A stretch of 64,000 bases of DNA from NCBI GenBank assembly GCA_903851195.1, contig CAINNJ010000004.1, positions 496,001 through 560,000 on the forward strand, given 5' to 3'. The notes beneath the pieces are model-generated. The model saw nothing but the letters and a program-made list of their open reading frames with translations, was not told the origin of the DNA and made no database searches. Positions 8,511 to 16,051 of the stretch are shown in pieces. A program made the translations under genes and the position numbers. The stretch is from an uncultured Acidobacteriia bacterium (GTDB taxonomy: Bacteria; Acidobacteriota; Terriglobia; Bryobacterales; Bryobacteraceae). Every line of letters begins with the position of its first letter. The first letter of the stretch is position 1.

Positions 8511-9023
8511 GTGGATTATCTCTGGAGTCCGTGGCGTTACCGGTACGTGAGTTCCGGAACCAGGACAGACGGTTGCGTGTTCTGCTCCATCGGGCGGCCG
8601 GGGGATTCGGGAGATTCGGGGCAGGACAGCTCGCGAGATCAGGAAAACCTCGTGGTGCATCGGGGACTTCACAATTTTGTGGTGCTCAACCGGTTTCCCT
8701 ACACCAGCGGGCACGTCATGGTGGTGCCCTACGCGCATGCCGCGGAACTTTCCGCGATCAGTGACGAAGCGGCGGCGGAGATGATGGCTCTGGCCAGGCT
8801 TTCCGAGCGTCACTTGCGCGCCGTTTACCGGCCTGACGGCCTGAATCTCGGCATGAATATCGGAGCGAGCGCGGGAGCGGGCATCGCCGCTCATATCCAC
8901 ATGCACGTGCTGCCCCGCTGGCACGCGGATGCCAACTTCATGACCACCATCGGCGAGACCAGAGTGTTGCCGGAAGAACTCGCGGTCACGTGGCAGCGGC
9001 TGAAGGACGCGTTTGGCGCCTGA
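8511..9023 (+). CDS. HIT family nucleotide hydrolase/phosphorylase
   Basis: The 170-aa product carries the histidine-triad motif HIHMHVLPRW near its C-terminus and a CVFC zinc-type pair near residue 25. The start WSPWRYRYV is typical of the Ap4A-phosphorylase-like HIT subfamily. It should cleave dinucleoside polyphosphates or AMP conjugates in the cytosol. The start is a GTG with AGGAAT upstream, 15 bases after the HU gene, so co-transcription is likely. A short Ser/Gly-rich insert (GDSGDSGQDSS) follows the CVFC motif. Confidence 0.9.
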   Translation: MDYLWSPWRYRYVSSGTRTDGCVFCSIGRPGDSGDSGQDSSRDQENLVVHRGLHNFVVLNRFPYTSGHVMVVPYAHAAELSAISDEAAAEMMALARLSERHLRAVYRPDGLNLGMNIGASAGAGIAAHIHMHVLPRWHADANFMTTIGETRVLPEELAVTWQRLKDAFGA

Positions 9024-9127
9024 TTTCGGGGGTGACACCGAATTTCAACTTTCTTTTCCTTTCACCTCAATGATTTACGGGCAGCGGCGGGCGCTTGGCG
9101 GCGCGTGTGGCGACATGCTGCAGGCAG

Positions 9128-10141
9128 ATGCAACTCGCACTTGCCTACAAAAACTTCGCCGCCAACCGCGCGGTGAGCCATATTGGTCTGGGCGTTACGG
9201 CCCTGAATACAGCGAAGGCGTTCCGGGCAGCGGGAATCCCGGCGGACGTCTGGCCCATCGTGAGCGCGGCGGAAATTGCCGCCCGGCTGCGCACCACCCC
9301 GGTGTCGCACGTCGTGATTTCCGCCCCCTGGATTCCCACCTCCGACCTGGCGCGGCTCAGCGCCGAATTCCCGGAGACGCAGTTCGCCGTGAACTGCCAC
9401 TCCAATCTCGGATTCCTGCAAGCGGATCCGAACGCGCTCCGGCTGCTCCGTGAGGGTCTGGATCTGGCGCGCTGCAACTGGAACTTTCATGTCGCGGCGA
9501 ATTGTGAACGGCTCGCGCGCTGGGTGCGTGTGGCCTATGGCTCGCCCTGTCTGGAGCTGCCAAACATCTACTATCTGGAAGGCGGAGTCCCGAAACGGAC
9601 ACGCTATCGCGCGGGCACCCTGCGGATCGGGGCGTTTGGCGCGACCCGGGCGCTCAAAAACCTGCTGACGTCGGCCGGGGCCGCGCTGGAAATCGCCAAC
9701 GCGCGCCGGGCGGATCTGGAATTCTGGATCTCGGCGGGCCGCAACGAAGGCGCCGGTCCGGTCCTCGATGCGGTGCGGCAGATGATGCAGGGCGTTCCCC
9801 ACGTGAAACTGGTCGAAAACGGGTGGCAGTCCTGGCTGCAGTTCCGGCAGACGGTGCGCCATATGCACCTGCTTCTGCAGCCGAGCTATACCGAGAGTTT
9901 CAACGTGGTGACCGCGGACGGCGTTGCCGAAGGCGTGCCGAGCGTGGTTTCCCACGCCATCGAATGGGCGCCGAACGACTGGAAGGCGGAGGTGGACGAC
10001 GCGGGCGACATCGCGCGCACCGGACTTCGGCTGCTCGACAGCCGTTGGGCCGTCCGGAAAGGGTTCCGCGCGTTGCAGGCCCACAACCGGCGCGCCATGG
10101 GGGAATGGAATGGGTTCCTCAGCTCACCGTTCCTCAGCTAG
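9128..10141 (+). CDS. GT-B fold glycosyltransferase
   Basis: The 337-aa product looks like a GT1/GT4-type glycosyltransferase. An N-terminal acceptor domain begins HIGLGVTALNTAKAFRAAG. The C-terminal donor domain has RIGAFGATRALKNLLTSAG and LLLQPSYTESFNVVTADGVAEGVPSVV, the usual E(x7)E-like sugar-nucleotide region. Sugar and acceptor are unknown. The ATG at 9128 has GCAGGCAG upstream; an in-frame TTG at 9095 would add 11 residues. The last residues (LSSPFLS) are encoded by the start of the 156-bp repeat that follows, so the original C-terminus may have been replaced by the repeat. Confidence 0.8.
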   Translation: MQLALAYKNFAANRAVSHIGLGVTALNTAKAFRAAGIPADVWPIVSAAEIAARLRTTPVSHVVISAPWIPTSDLARLSAEFPETQFAVNCHSNLGFLQADPNALRLLREGLDLARCNWNFHVAANCERLARWVRVAYGSPCLELPNIYYLEGGVPKRTRYRAGTLRIGAFGATRALKNLLTSAGAALEIANARRADLEFWISAGRNEGAGPVLDAVRQMMQGVPHVKLVENGWQSWLQFRQTVRHMHLLLQPSYTESFNVVTADGVAEGVPSVVSHAIEWAPNDWKAEVDDAGDIARTGLRLLDSRWAVRKGFRALQAHNRRAMGEWNGFLSSPFLS

Positions 10142-10435
10142 TTCCCCGACTGGGTAATTGGGTGCGAATGTGAGGCAGATTGTAAATCTGTACGCCGGTT
10201 GGTCACTGGTGCAGTGGGCTGGTTTCCAACCAGCCGCCGGATGACATCCGGCCCCACATCGAGTGAACGCCTTCACCTCTCACCGTTCCTCAGCTAGTTC
10301 CCCGACTGGGTAATTGGGTGCGAATGTGAGGCAGATTGTAAATCCGTGCGCCGGTTGGTCACCGGTGCAGTGGGCTGGTTTCCAACCAGCCGCCGGATGA
10401 CACCAGGCCCCACATCGGGAGAACACCTTCATGTG
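10124..10435. repeat. Two tandem 156-bp units of chained tri-loop hairpins
   Basis: This gene-free stretch (10142-10455) consists almost entirely of two copies, 10124-10279 and 10280-10435. Copy 1 contains four successive palindromes: 10176-10190 (6-bp stem, loop GTA), 10194-10210 (6 bp, loop TGGTC, two G-T pairs), 10217-10235 (8 bp, loop TCC) and 10237-10251 (6 bp, loop GAC). Copy 2 keeps the third hairpin intact, improves the second and damages the first and fourth. A short echo, GTTCCTCA(G/A)CTCACC, bounds the array at about 10114 and 10452. It separates convergent genes. Confidence 0.85.
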
Positions 10436-10455
10436 GTCAATGAACCAGCCGTTCC

Positions 10456-11724
10456 TCAACTCACCAGAATGAGGTGCAGGTCCATCACGTTGGTTCCCGT
10501 TGGCCCGGTCACGATCAGGTCTTTCAGATCCTGGAAGAACGGGTAGGAGTCATTTTTACGAAGATCCTCGGCGGCGTTGCGGCGCGAGCGACTGACGGTG
10601 TCCCCGTCGGCAACCGCGCCCGCTGCGTCGGTGGGGCCATCGGTGCCGTCCGTCCCGGCGCTCAAAATCAGCGTGTCTTTCAGACCGGCCAGATCGATGG
10701 CGGCGGCGAGGGCAAACTCCTGGTTGCGCCCTCCCTTCCCTTCCCCGCGAATGGTCACGGTCGTCTCTCCCCCCGAAACAATACAGGCCGGGGCGCGCAA
10801 CGGCTGCCCGAAAAGGCGGATCTGGCGGGCGATGGCGGCATGCAGTCGTGCCACGTCCGCGGTTTCGCCCTCGATGGTGCTGGCCAGAACCAAAGTCCGG
10901 TATCCCCGCGCTTTCGCGGCGGCAGCGGCGGCATCGAGCGACTTCTGGTTGCTCCCGACGAGGATGTTTTCCACCCGGCGGAACAGCGGGTCGCCCGGTT
11001 TTGGCGTTTCCGTTTCCCCCGCCTCCAGCCGGTTCCGAACACTGGCCGGAACCTTTTCCCGCAGACCGTATTTATCCAGCACCGCCAGCGCGGTTTCGAA
11101 CGTGGAGGCGTCGGGAGCCGTGGGTCCGGAGCCGATCACGTCCAGGTTATCGCCCACCACATCGGACAGAATCAGGCTGACCACGCGCGCCGGCGCCGCC
11201 ATCTTCGCCAACTGCCCGCCCTTAAACAAGGAGATGTGTTTGCGAAGAGCGTTCAGTTCATGGATGGTCGCGCCACAGGCGAGCAACAGGCGCGTGGTTT
11301 CCTGTTTTTCGGCGAGTGTTACGGGAGGCGCGGGAGCTGGTGTCAAAGCGGACGCGCCGCCGGAAAGCAGACAGATGACCAGATCTTTCGGGCCCGCCTG
11401 CGCGCAGAGTTCCGCGATCCGCGCGGCTCCCGCGACGCCACGTTCATCCGGCACCGGGTGGCCGCAGGGGCGCAGTTCAATTCGCTTCGTTTTTGCGAGG
11501 TCGCCGGCTTTCACGTTCACGCAGCCGGCAAAGATCCGTTTTCCGAGGACTTTTTCGGCGGCGCGGGCCATCGTGCCCCCCGCCTTCCCTGCCCCGACGA
11601 CAAAGATGCGCTCGTAAGCATCCAGATCGCGGCGCTTTTGCAGCGCGGCCGTGACCGCCGCAGTGGGATCCGCCGCCGCGAGCGCGGCTTTCAGAATGGC
11701 GCGGGCGTCTTTCCTTAAGTTCAT
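10456..11724 (-). CDS. Glycerate 2-kinase, MOFRL/GckA type
   Basis: The 422-aa product matches glycerate kinase type 2. The N-terminal domain has IFVVGAGKAGGTMARAAE, LLSGGASALTPAP, and LNALRKHISLFKGGQLA. A C-terminal MOFRL-type domain ends GGRNQEFALAAAI, LSAGTDGTDGPTDAAGA and PTGTNVMDLHLILV. It phosphorylates glycerate to 2-phosphoglycerate. I chose ATG 11724, which overlaps the aroK stop in an ATGA arrangement; a longer in-frame start at 11775 would overlap aroK by 55 bases. It is the last gene of an SDR-aroK-kinase operon. Confidence 0.92.
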   Translation of the reverse strand: MNLRKDARAILKAALAAADPTAAVTAALQKRRDLDAYERIFVVGAGKAGGTMARAAEKVLGKRIFAGCVNVKAGDLAKTKRIELRPCGHPVPDERGVAGAARIAELCAQAGPKDLVICLLSGGASALTPAPAPPVTLAEKQETTRLLLACGATIHELNALRKHISLFKGGQLAKMAAPARVVSLILSDVVGDNLDVIGSGPTAPDASTFETALAVLDKYGLREKVPASVRNRLEAGETETPKPGDPLFRRVENILVGSNQKSLDAAAAAAKARGYRTLVLASTIEGETADVARLHAAIARQIRLFGQPLRAPACIVSGGETTVTIRGEGKGGRNQEFALAAAIDLAGLKDTLILSAGTDGTDGPTDAAGAVADGDTVSRSRRNAAEDLRKNDSYPFFQDLKDLIVTGPTGTNVMDLHLILVS

Positions 11725-12251
11725 TTCCAGAGCGGCAGGGCCAGCATCGCTTCGACGCTGCTGGCCACTTCGCAATCGCCATCCACGCGAAAATCGGCCC
11801 GGGCGTAACCCGTTCGCCGGGCTTCAAAGAGCTGCAGGAATTTCTCCGGGTCGCGGGCGAGCGGTCGCACCTGCGCTTCCTCGGCAAGGCGAGTGCGAAT
11901 CACGTCAATCGAGCAATCGATCCAGATGGAAACGCCGTGGCTGGCGATGAGATCGAAGTTCCCCGGCTGCACGAAGGCGCCGCCACCGAGCGCCACCACG
12001 GTCGGCGTGCCGCGCTCGATTTCGCGCACCCAGAAGCGAATCATGTCGGTCTCGATACGGCGGAATTCCGCTTCGCCCCGCACCTCGAAAATCTGGCTGA
12101 TGGACGTCTGTTCACGGGCCTCGATCTGGGCGTCGATATCGACGAACCCCCAGCCCAGCCGGTCCGCCAGTGCGCGTCCCACCGTGCTCTTCCCGGATGC
12201 CATAAATCCGGCAAGATAGATTCCCGGCGTGCGCTTCAACTTAATATGCAT
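11721..12251 (-). CDS. aroK: Shikimate kinase
   Basis: The 176-aa product is a complete shikimate kinase. It has a Walker A MASGKSTVGRAL, the substrate DID motif (VDIDAQIEA), RGEAEFRRIE, the glycine-rich ALGGGAFV, and a lid segment LAEEAQVRPLARDP. It phosphorylates the 3-hydroxyl of shikimate in aromatic amino acid synthesis. Its start directly abuts the SDR stop upstream and its stop overlaps the kinase start downstream, so the three are translationally coupled. Confidence 0.93.
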   Translation of the reverse strand: MHIKLKRTPGIYLAGFMASGKSTVGRALADRLGWGFVDIDAQIEAREQTSISQIFEVRGEAEFRRIETDMIRFWVREIERGTPTVVALGGGAFVQPGNFDLIASHGVSIWIDCSIDVIRTRLAEEAQVRPLARDPEKFLQLFEARRTGYARADFRVDGDCEVASSVEAMLALPLWK

Positions 12252-13010
12252 TCAGACCTGTTCCATTCGCCTTTCCACCAGCCCCGGAAAAAGGCGGCTG
12301 AGCCAGACCACGCTCCAGCCGATTTTCGGGGTGACCACCAACTGCCGTCTCTGTTCCATGCCTTCGATCACGGCGGCGGCGCATTGCTCGGCCGTGACGG
12401 CGAACCGCTTCCCTTTCACCACGGAGGCAGGCGGCGCCGAACCCGCCGCATGGGCCTGGAAATCCGTCGTCACGTAGCCGGGGTAAACTGCCATCACATT
12501 GACACCGTGCTTTCGGAGTTCCATGCGTTGCGAAATGGTGAGGGAAGCGAGGGCGAATTTGCTGGCCGAGTAGACGGGCAGCCACGGGATGGCGATCTGG
12601 CTGGCGATGGAACCGATATTGACCAGCGTTCCCTTCGCCTGGCACAGCAGAGGCGTGGCAAGTTGCGCCAGGTGCAGCGGCGCGAAGAAGTTCAGTTCAA
12701 AGAGGCTGCGGGCGTCGTCAATCGGGGCTTCCGAAGGCCGGTAGTAGGATCCCCGCCCGGCATTGTTAATCAGAGCGTCGATCCGCCCGAAGCGCTCCGC
12801 CGCCCGCTCGATGAGGGCAACGCGGTCGGAATCCTGGGTGAGATCGCCGGGGACAATCAGATCGTTCGGGGAGGCGTCCTTTTGGAGCTTCGCCTCGTTG
12901 CGTCCCGCGAGCACAAGCCGCGCTCCCCCGCGGCGCAGCTGGGCCGCGAGCTGTGCTCCGATGCCGTCTGAAGCGCCCGTGATGATGACAACCGCGTCCT
13001 TTGTTTTCAA
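12252..13010 (-). CDS. SDR family oxidoreductase
   Basis: The 252-aa product is a classical short-chain dehydrogenase. The cofactor motif is TGASDGIG near residue 12, INNAGRGSYY marks the NAG motif, and the catalytic Ser-Tyr-Lys set is in NIGSIAS and PVYSASKFAL. A hydrophobic C-terminal region with LVVTPKIGWSVVWLSRLFPG resembles DltE/membrane-associated SDRs. The substrate is unknown. It leads the operon with aroK and glycerate kinase and faces the LON-domain gene across 51 bases. Confidence 0.9.
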   Translation of the reverse strand: MKTKDAVVIITGASDGIGAQLAAQLRRGGARLVLAGRNEAKLQKDASPNDLIVPGDLTQDSDRVALIERAAERFGRIDALINNAGRGSYYRPSEAPIDDARSLFELNFFAPLHLAQLATPLLCQAKGTLVNIGSIASQIAIPWLPVYSASKFALASLTISQRMELRKHGVNVMAVYPGYVTTDFQAHAAGSAPPASVVKGKRFAVTAEQCAAAVIEGMEQRRQLVVTPKIGWSVVWLSRLFPGLVERRMEQV

Positions 13011-13061
13011 GCTGTTTTCAGACCAGGAAACGCAATAATAACACTGCGGGATAATGGCCTC

Positions 13062-13700
13062 ATGTCACGGCTGCTTCCCCTCTTCCCTCTGCAGCTTGTC
13101 GCCTTTCCGGGAAGCGCGATTCCTCTCCATATCTTCGAGGAGCGCTACAAGGAAATGGTCGGCGAGGCAGAGGCTTCCGGAACCGAATTCGGTATCGTTC
13201 TGACGAAGGACGGTGGCATCGTAAATGCTGGCTGCACCGTCGTGGTGGAGACGGTTCTCGAACGCTATCCCGATGGCCGCTTCGACGTGCTCACGCGCGG
13301 ACGGCGCCGCTTCTCTGTCGTGGCCCTGAACGAAGAGAAGGAATACCTCCGCGGCGAGGTGGAGTTTTTCGAGGACGAAGACTGGAGTTCCGCCAGTCCG
13401 GAGTTGCGCGACCGAGCGATCCAGGCCTATAAGAAGATTCGCCAGGTTTTGCAGGAGACGGGCGACGAAGCGGCCGAGAACGCGCCCAATCCCGACAACC
13501 CGCTGCTGAGTTTCCAGCTGGCGCAGGTGGTGGACGATCTCGACTTCCAGAACGTGATGCTTCGCAGCCGGTCGGAAACCGAGCGGCTACAGCACTTTAT
13601 CGACGTGACGAATCCGTATCTGGCGCGGCGCGAGTACAAGTCGAAGATGCAGCGCATCGCGCCTCTCAACGGTTTCGGGCACAAGCCGGCGACACTGTAG
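13062..13700 (+). CDS. LON substrate-binding domain protein
   Basis: The 212-aa product corresponds to the N-terminal LON (PUA-like) substrate-binding domain alone. It starts LLPLFPLQLVAFPGSAIPLHIFEERY, and TKDGGIVNAGCTVVVE and RYPDGRFDVLTRGRRRF follow. The ATPase and protease domains of Lon are absent. Stand-alone proteins of this type are common in bacteria, but their role is poorly defined. The TonB-like gene starts 4 bases after the stop, so they are probably co-transcribed. Confidence 0.88.
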   Translation: MSRLLPLFPLQLVAFPGSAIPLHIFEERYKEMVGEAEASGTEFGIVLTKDGGIVNAGCTVVVETVLERYPDGRFDVLTRGRRRFSVVALNEEKEYLRGEVEFFEDEDWSSASPELRDRAIQAYKKIRQVLQETGDEAAENAPNPDNPLLSFQLAQVVDDLDFQNVMLRSRSETERLQHFIDVTNPYLARREYKSKMQRIAPLNGFGHKPATL

Positions 13701-13704
13701 GAGG

Positions 13705-15318
13705 ATGATCGCCGGCGCACAGGACGGCAGAAAACAGAAGAGCCATGCGCTCCTGGTGTCTCTCGGGCTGCATCTTGCGGCATTTCTGACGCTGCTGCAG
13801 GCGCCGGCGATCGAGTTGCCGCGCGCTTCGGAAAACGAGTACAAGCAGGCGATTCAGGGCAAAGAAGAGAAGATCGTCTGGTACAAGTTCCGCAAGGAAC
13901 TGCCGGCGGTGAATCCGGAGCACGGGAAGGCCGAAAAACGCCCGCTGCGCGCGGAGACCGTTTCGAAACAGTCGATCGTTTCGGCGCCACAAAAAGCTCC
14001 GAAACGGGACCAGATGGTGTGGACGCCGGCTCCGGAAATCGCGGCGGTGAAGCCGGTGGAATCGGCGAATATTCTGGCGATCAGGCTGCCGGATCAGACG
14101 TTCACGGCTCCGCCGGTTGCTCCCGTGAAACCGGCGGCCGCGCCACAACTGGCCTCCGATGCGCCCGCTCTGACACCCGTGCAGACCGATGTCCCGGCGA
14201 TTCGGACGGCGTTGCCGCCTCGGCCGTTCCAGCCGCCAAAGGCAGCGGAGCGGACCCGCACGGAGGTTGCGCCGCTGGCGGAAGCTCCCGCACTGGCTCC
14301 AGGGCAGACGACTTTTTCGGAGCTTCGGCCGGTGTTACCCCCTCGGCCTTTTCAGGCTCCGGCGGTGGCAAAGCGCGTCGTCACCGAGGTAGCGCCGCTC
14401 GCGGATGCGCCGCAACTGGCCGCGAACCTGACGTCGTCCACAGGAAGTCTGCCCGCGCAGAAACTGCCAGCGAGGCCGTTTGCCGCGCCTCCGGGACCTG
14501 CCTCCGCGCGCCCCGCCCGAGGAGTTACGGTCGACACGCCGCCCCCGATGGAAGCGAATTCCAGAGACCTGAACGTGGCCGTGGTGGGGCTGAATCCCGT
14601 CGACAAACTGGCCCCTCCGCCATCGGCTTCGACGCCCGGAGCGTTCTCGTCCGGTCCGAAGCTGAATCCGGACGGCGCGTTATCGGAAGGCGCCGGGAGA
14701 GGTCTCACGGTCCCCGATCTGTTCGTGCGCGGACCACGTGAGCCCTCAGGATCCAGACCGGATCTGCTGGCGCAGGCCTACGCGGCGCCCACGTCGAAGG
14801 AAACACTCCGCGCGGCAATGCGGGGAGGCGAGCCCGTGATGTCGGTTCGCGTGCCGCCGGAACCGGCCGTGCCCACCTCGACTGCCACGAAAGTCTCCGG
14901 AGCGCCCGATCCGCGTTTCAATGGCCGGGACATCTTCCTCATGGCGATTCAAATGCCGAACCTGACCAGTTATTCCGGTAGCTGGCTGATGTGGTACGCG
15001 GATCACACGGCGCGGGAAGCCGGTCTCGCGCCCATCGCCGCGCCGGTGCCGCACCGCAAGGTGGATCCCAAGTACGTCGCCACCGCCGTCGAGGAGCGGA
15101 TTGAGGGGAATATCACGCTCGGCTGCGTGATTGACGAGGAAGGAAAGGTCTCCGGCGTGGAACTGATCCGCGGCCTCGACAGCCGCCTGAACGCCACGGC
15201 GCAGGAGGCACTGGCAAAATGGGAGTTTTACCCGGCGCGGCGCAACGGCGTTCCCGTTGTTGTGGATGTGCTGGTCCAGATTCCTTTCCGGCTGGCCCCG
15301 AAGCCGGCACGACGCTGA
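13705..15318 (+). CDS. TonB-like energy transducer
   Basis: The 537-aa product has an N-terminal membrane anchor (HALLVSLGLHLAAFLTLLQA, about residues 14-33). A very long Pro/Ala-rich periplasmic spacer holds internal repeats of the type LPPRPFQ(P/A)P. A C-terminal TonB-like domain follows (about 450-530: VDPKYVATAVEERIEG, VIDEEGKVSGVELIRG, WEFYPARRNGVPV). Such proteins transmit proton-motive force to TonB-dependent receptors, of which two lie in this window. The ATG directly abuts an AGGAGG ribosome site with no spacer, so the true start may lie slightly further in. Confidence 0.82.
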   Translation: MIAGAQDGRKQKSHALLVSLGLHLAAFLTLLQAPAIELPRASENEYKQAIQGKEEKIVWYKFRKELPAVNPEHGKAEKRPLRAETVSKQSIVSAPQKAPKRDQMVWTPAPEIAAVKPVESANILAIRLPDQTFTAPPVAPVKPAAAPQLASDAPALTPVQTDVPAIRTALPPRPFQPPKAAERTRTEVAPLAEAPALAPGQTTFSELRPVLPPRPFQAPAVAKRVVTEVAPLADAPQLAANLTSSTGSLPAQKLPARPFAAPPGPASARPARGVTVDTPPPMEANSRDLNVAVVGLNPVDKLAPPPSASTPGAFSSGPKLNPDGALSEGAGRGLTVPDLFVRGPREPSGSRPDLLAQAYAAPTSKETLRAAMRGGEPVMSVRVPPEPAVPTSTATKVSGAPDPRFNGRDIFLMAIQMPNLTSYSGSWLMWYADHTAREAGLAPIAAPVPHRKVDPKYVATAVEERIEGNITLGCVIDEEGKVSGVELIRGLDSRLNATAQEALAKWEFYPARRNGVPVVVDVLVQIPFRLAPKPARR

Positions 15319-15322
15319 GCGC

Positions 15323-16039
15323 ATGCCACAGATCATCACACAACGACAACATCTGATCTTCGACGCCGACGACACGCTTTGGGAAAACAACATCTACTTC
15401 GAGCAGGCGTTCGACGAGTTTTGCAATTATCTGAACCACTCCTCGCTGACACCGCAGGAGATTCGGGACATTCTCGATGAAATCGAGATCGCGAACGCGA
15501 AGATTCACGGGTACGGCGCGGTGAATTTCGGGCGCAACCTGAGCCAGTGCTATTTGCGCCTCGCGGAACGGGCGGTGGAAGATCACGATCTGGAACGCGT
15601 GAAGGCCTTCGCGTTGCAGATTCTGGCGCAGGAGATCGAACTGATGCCGGGGGTGGCGGAAACGCTGCCGTTTCTGGCGGAACGCCACGAACTGACCATG
15701 TGCACCAAAGGCAACACCGAAGAGCAGAACAGGAAGATCGATAATTCCGGGCTGCGTCCTCTGTTTGCGCACTGCGCGGTGGTTAAGGAGAAGAACCGGC
15801 AAACCTATCTCGACCTGGCGGACGTGCGGGGCTTCGATCTCGCGCATACCTGGATGATCGGGAACAGCCCGAAATCGGATATCAATCCGGCGCTGGAGGC
15901 CGGAATGCGGGCGGTTTTCGTTCCGCACCAGCGGACCTGGTCGCTCGAACGCGAGGAAATCCGGGATCCGGGTAATCGATTACTGGTGGTGGAGCGTTTC
16001 AGCGACCTGGCGCGCGTATTCGGGACAGAACCGTTATAA
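15323..16039 (+). CDS. HAD family hydrolase
   Basis: The 238-aa product has the HAD nucleophile motif LIFDADDTLWENN near its start, LTMCTKGNTEEQNRKI as motif II, K near VVKEKNRQ as motif III and HTWMIGNSPKSDINPALEAGM as motif IV. It is likely a phosphatase of the glycolate-phosphatase-like group. I chose ATG 15323, 5 bases after the TonB-like stop; an in-frame start at 15257 would overlap that gene. Substrate unknown. Confidence 0.87.
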   Translation: MPQIITQRQHLIFDADDTLWENNIYFEQAFDEFCNYLNHSSLTPQEIRDILDEIEIANAKIHGYGAVNFGRNLSQCYLRLAERAVEDHDLERVKAFALQILAQEIELMPGVAETLPFLAERHELTMCTKGNTEEQNRKIDNSGLRPLFAHCAVVKEKNRQTYLDLADVRGFDLAHTWMIGNSPKSDINPALEAGMRAVFVPHQRTWSLEREEIRDPGNRLLVVERFSDLARVFGTEPL

Positions 16040-16051
16040 AGTAGTTAGCAA

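Noticed and set aside
10176-10190. Stem-loop with GTA in the loop, like a tRNA-Tyr anticodon arm
   Set aside because: No acceptor stem, D-arm or T-arm can be formed around it, and it is one of several tri-loop hairpins in a repeat unit.
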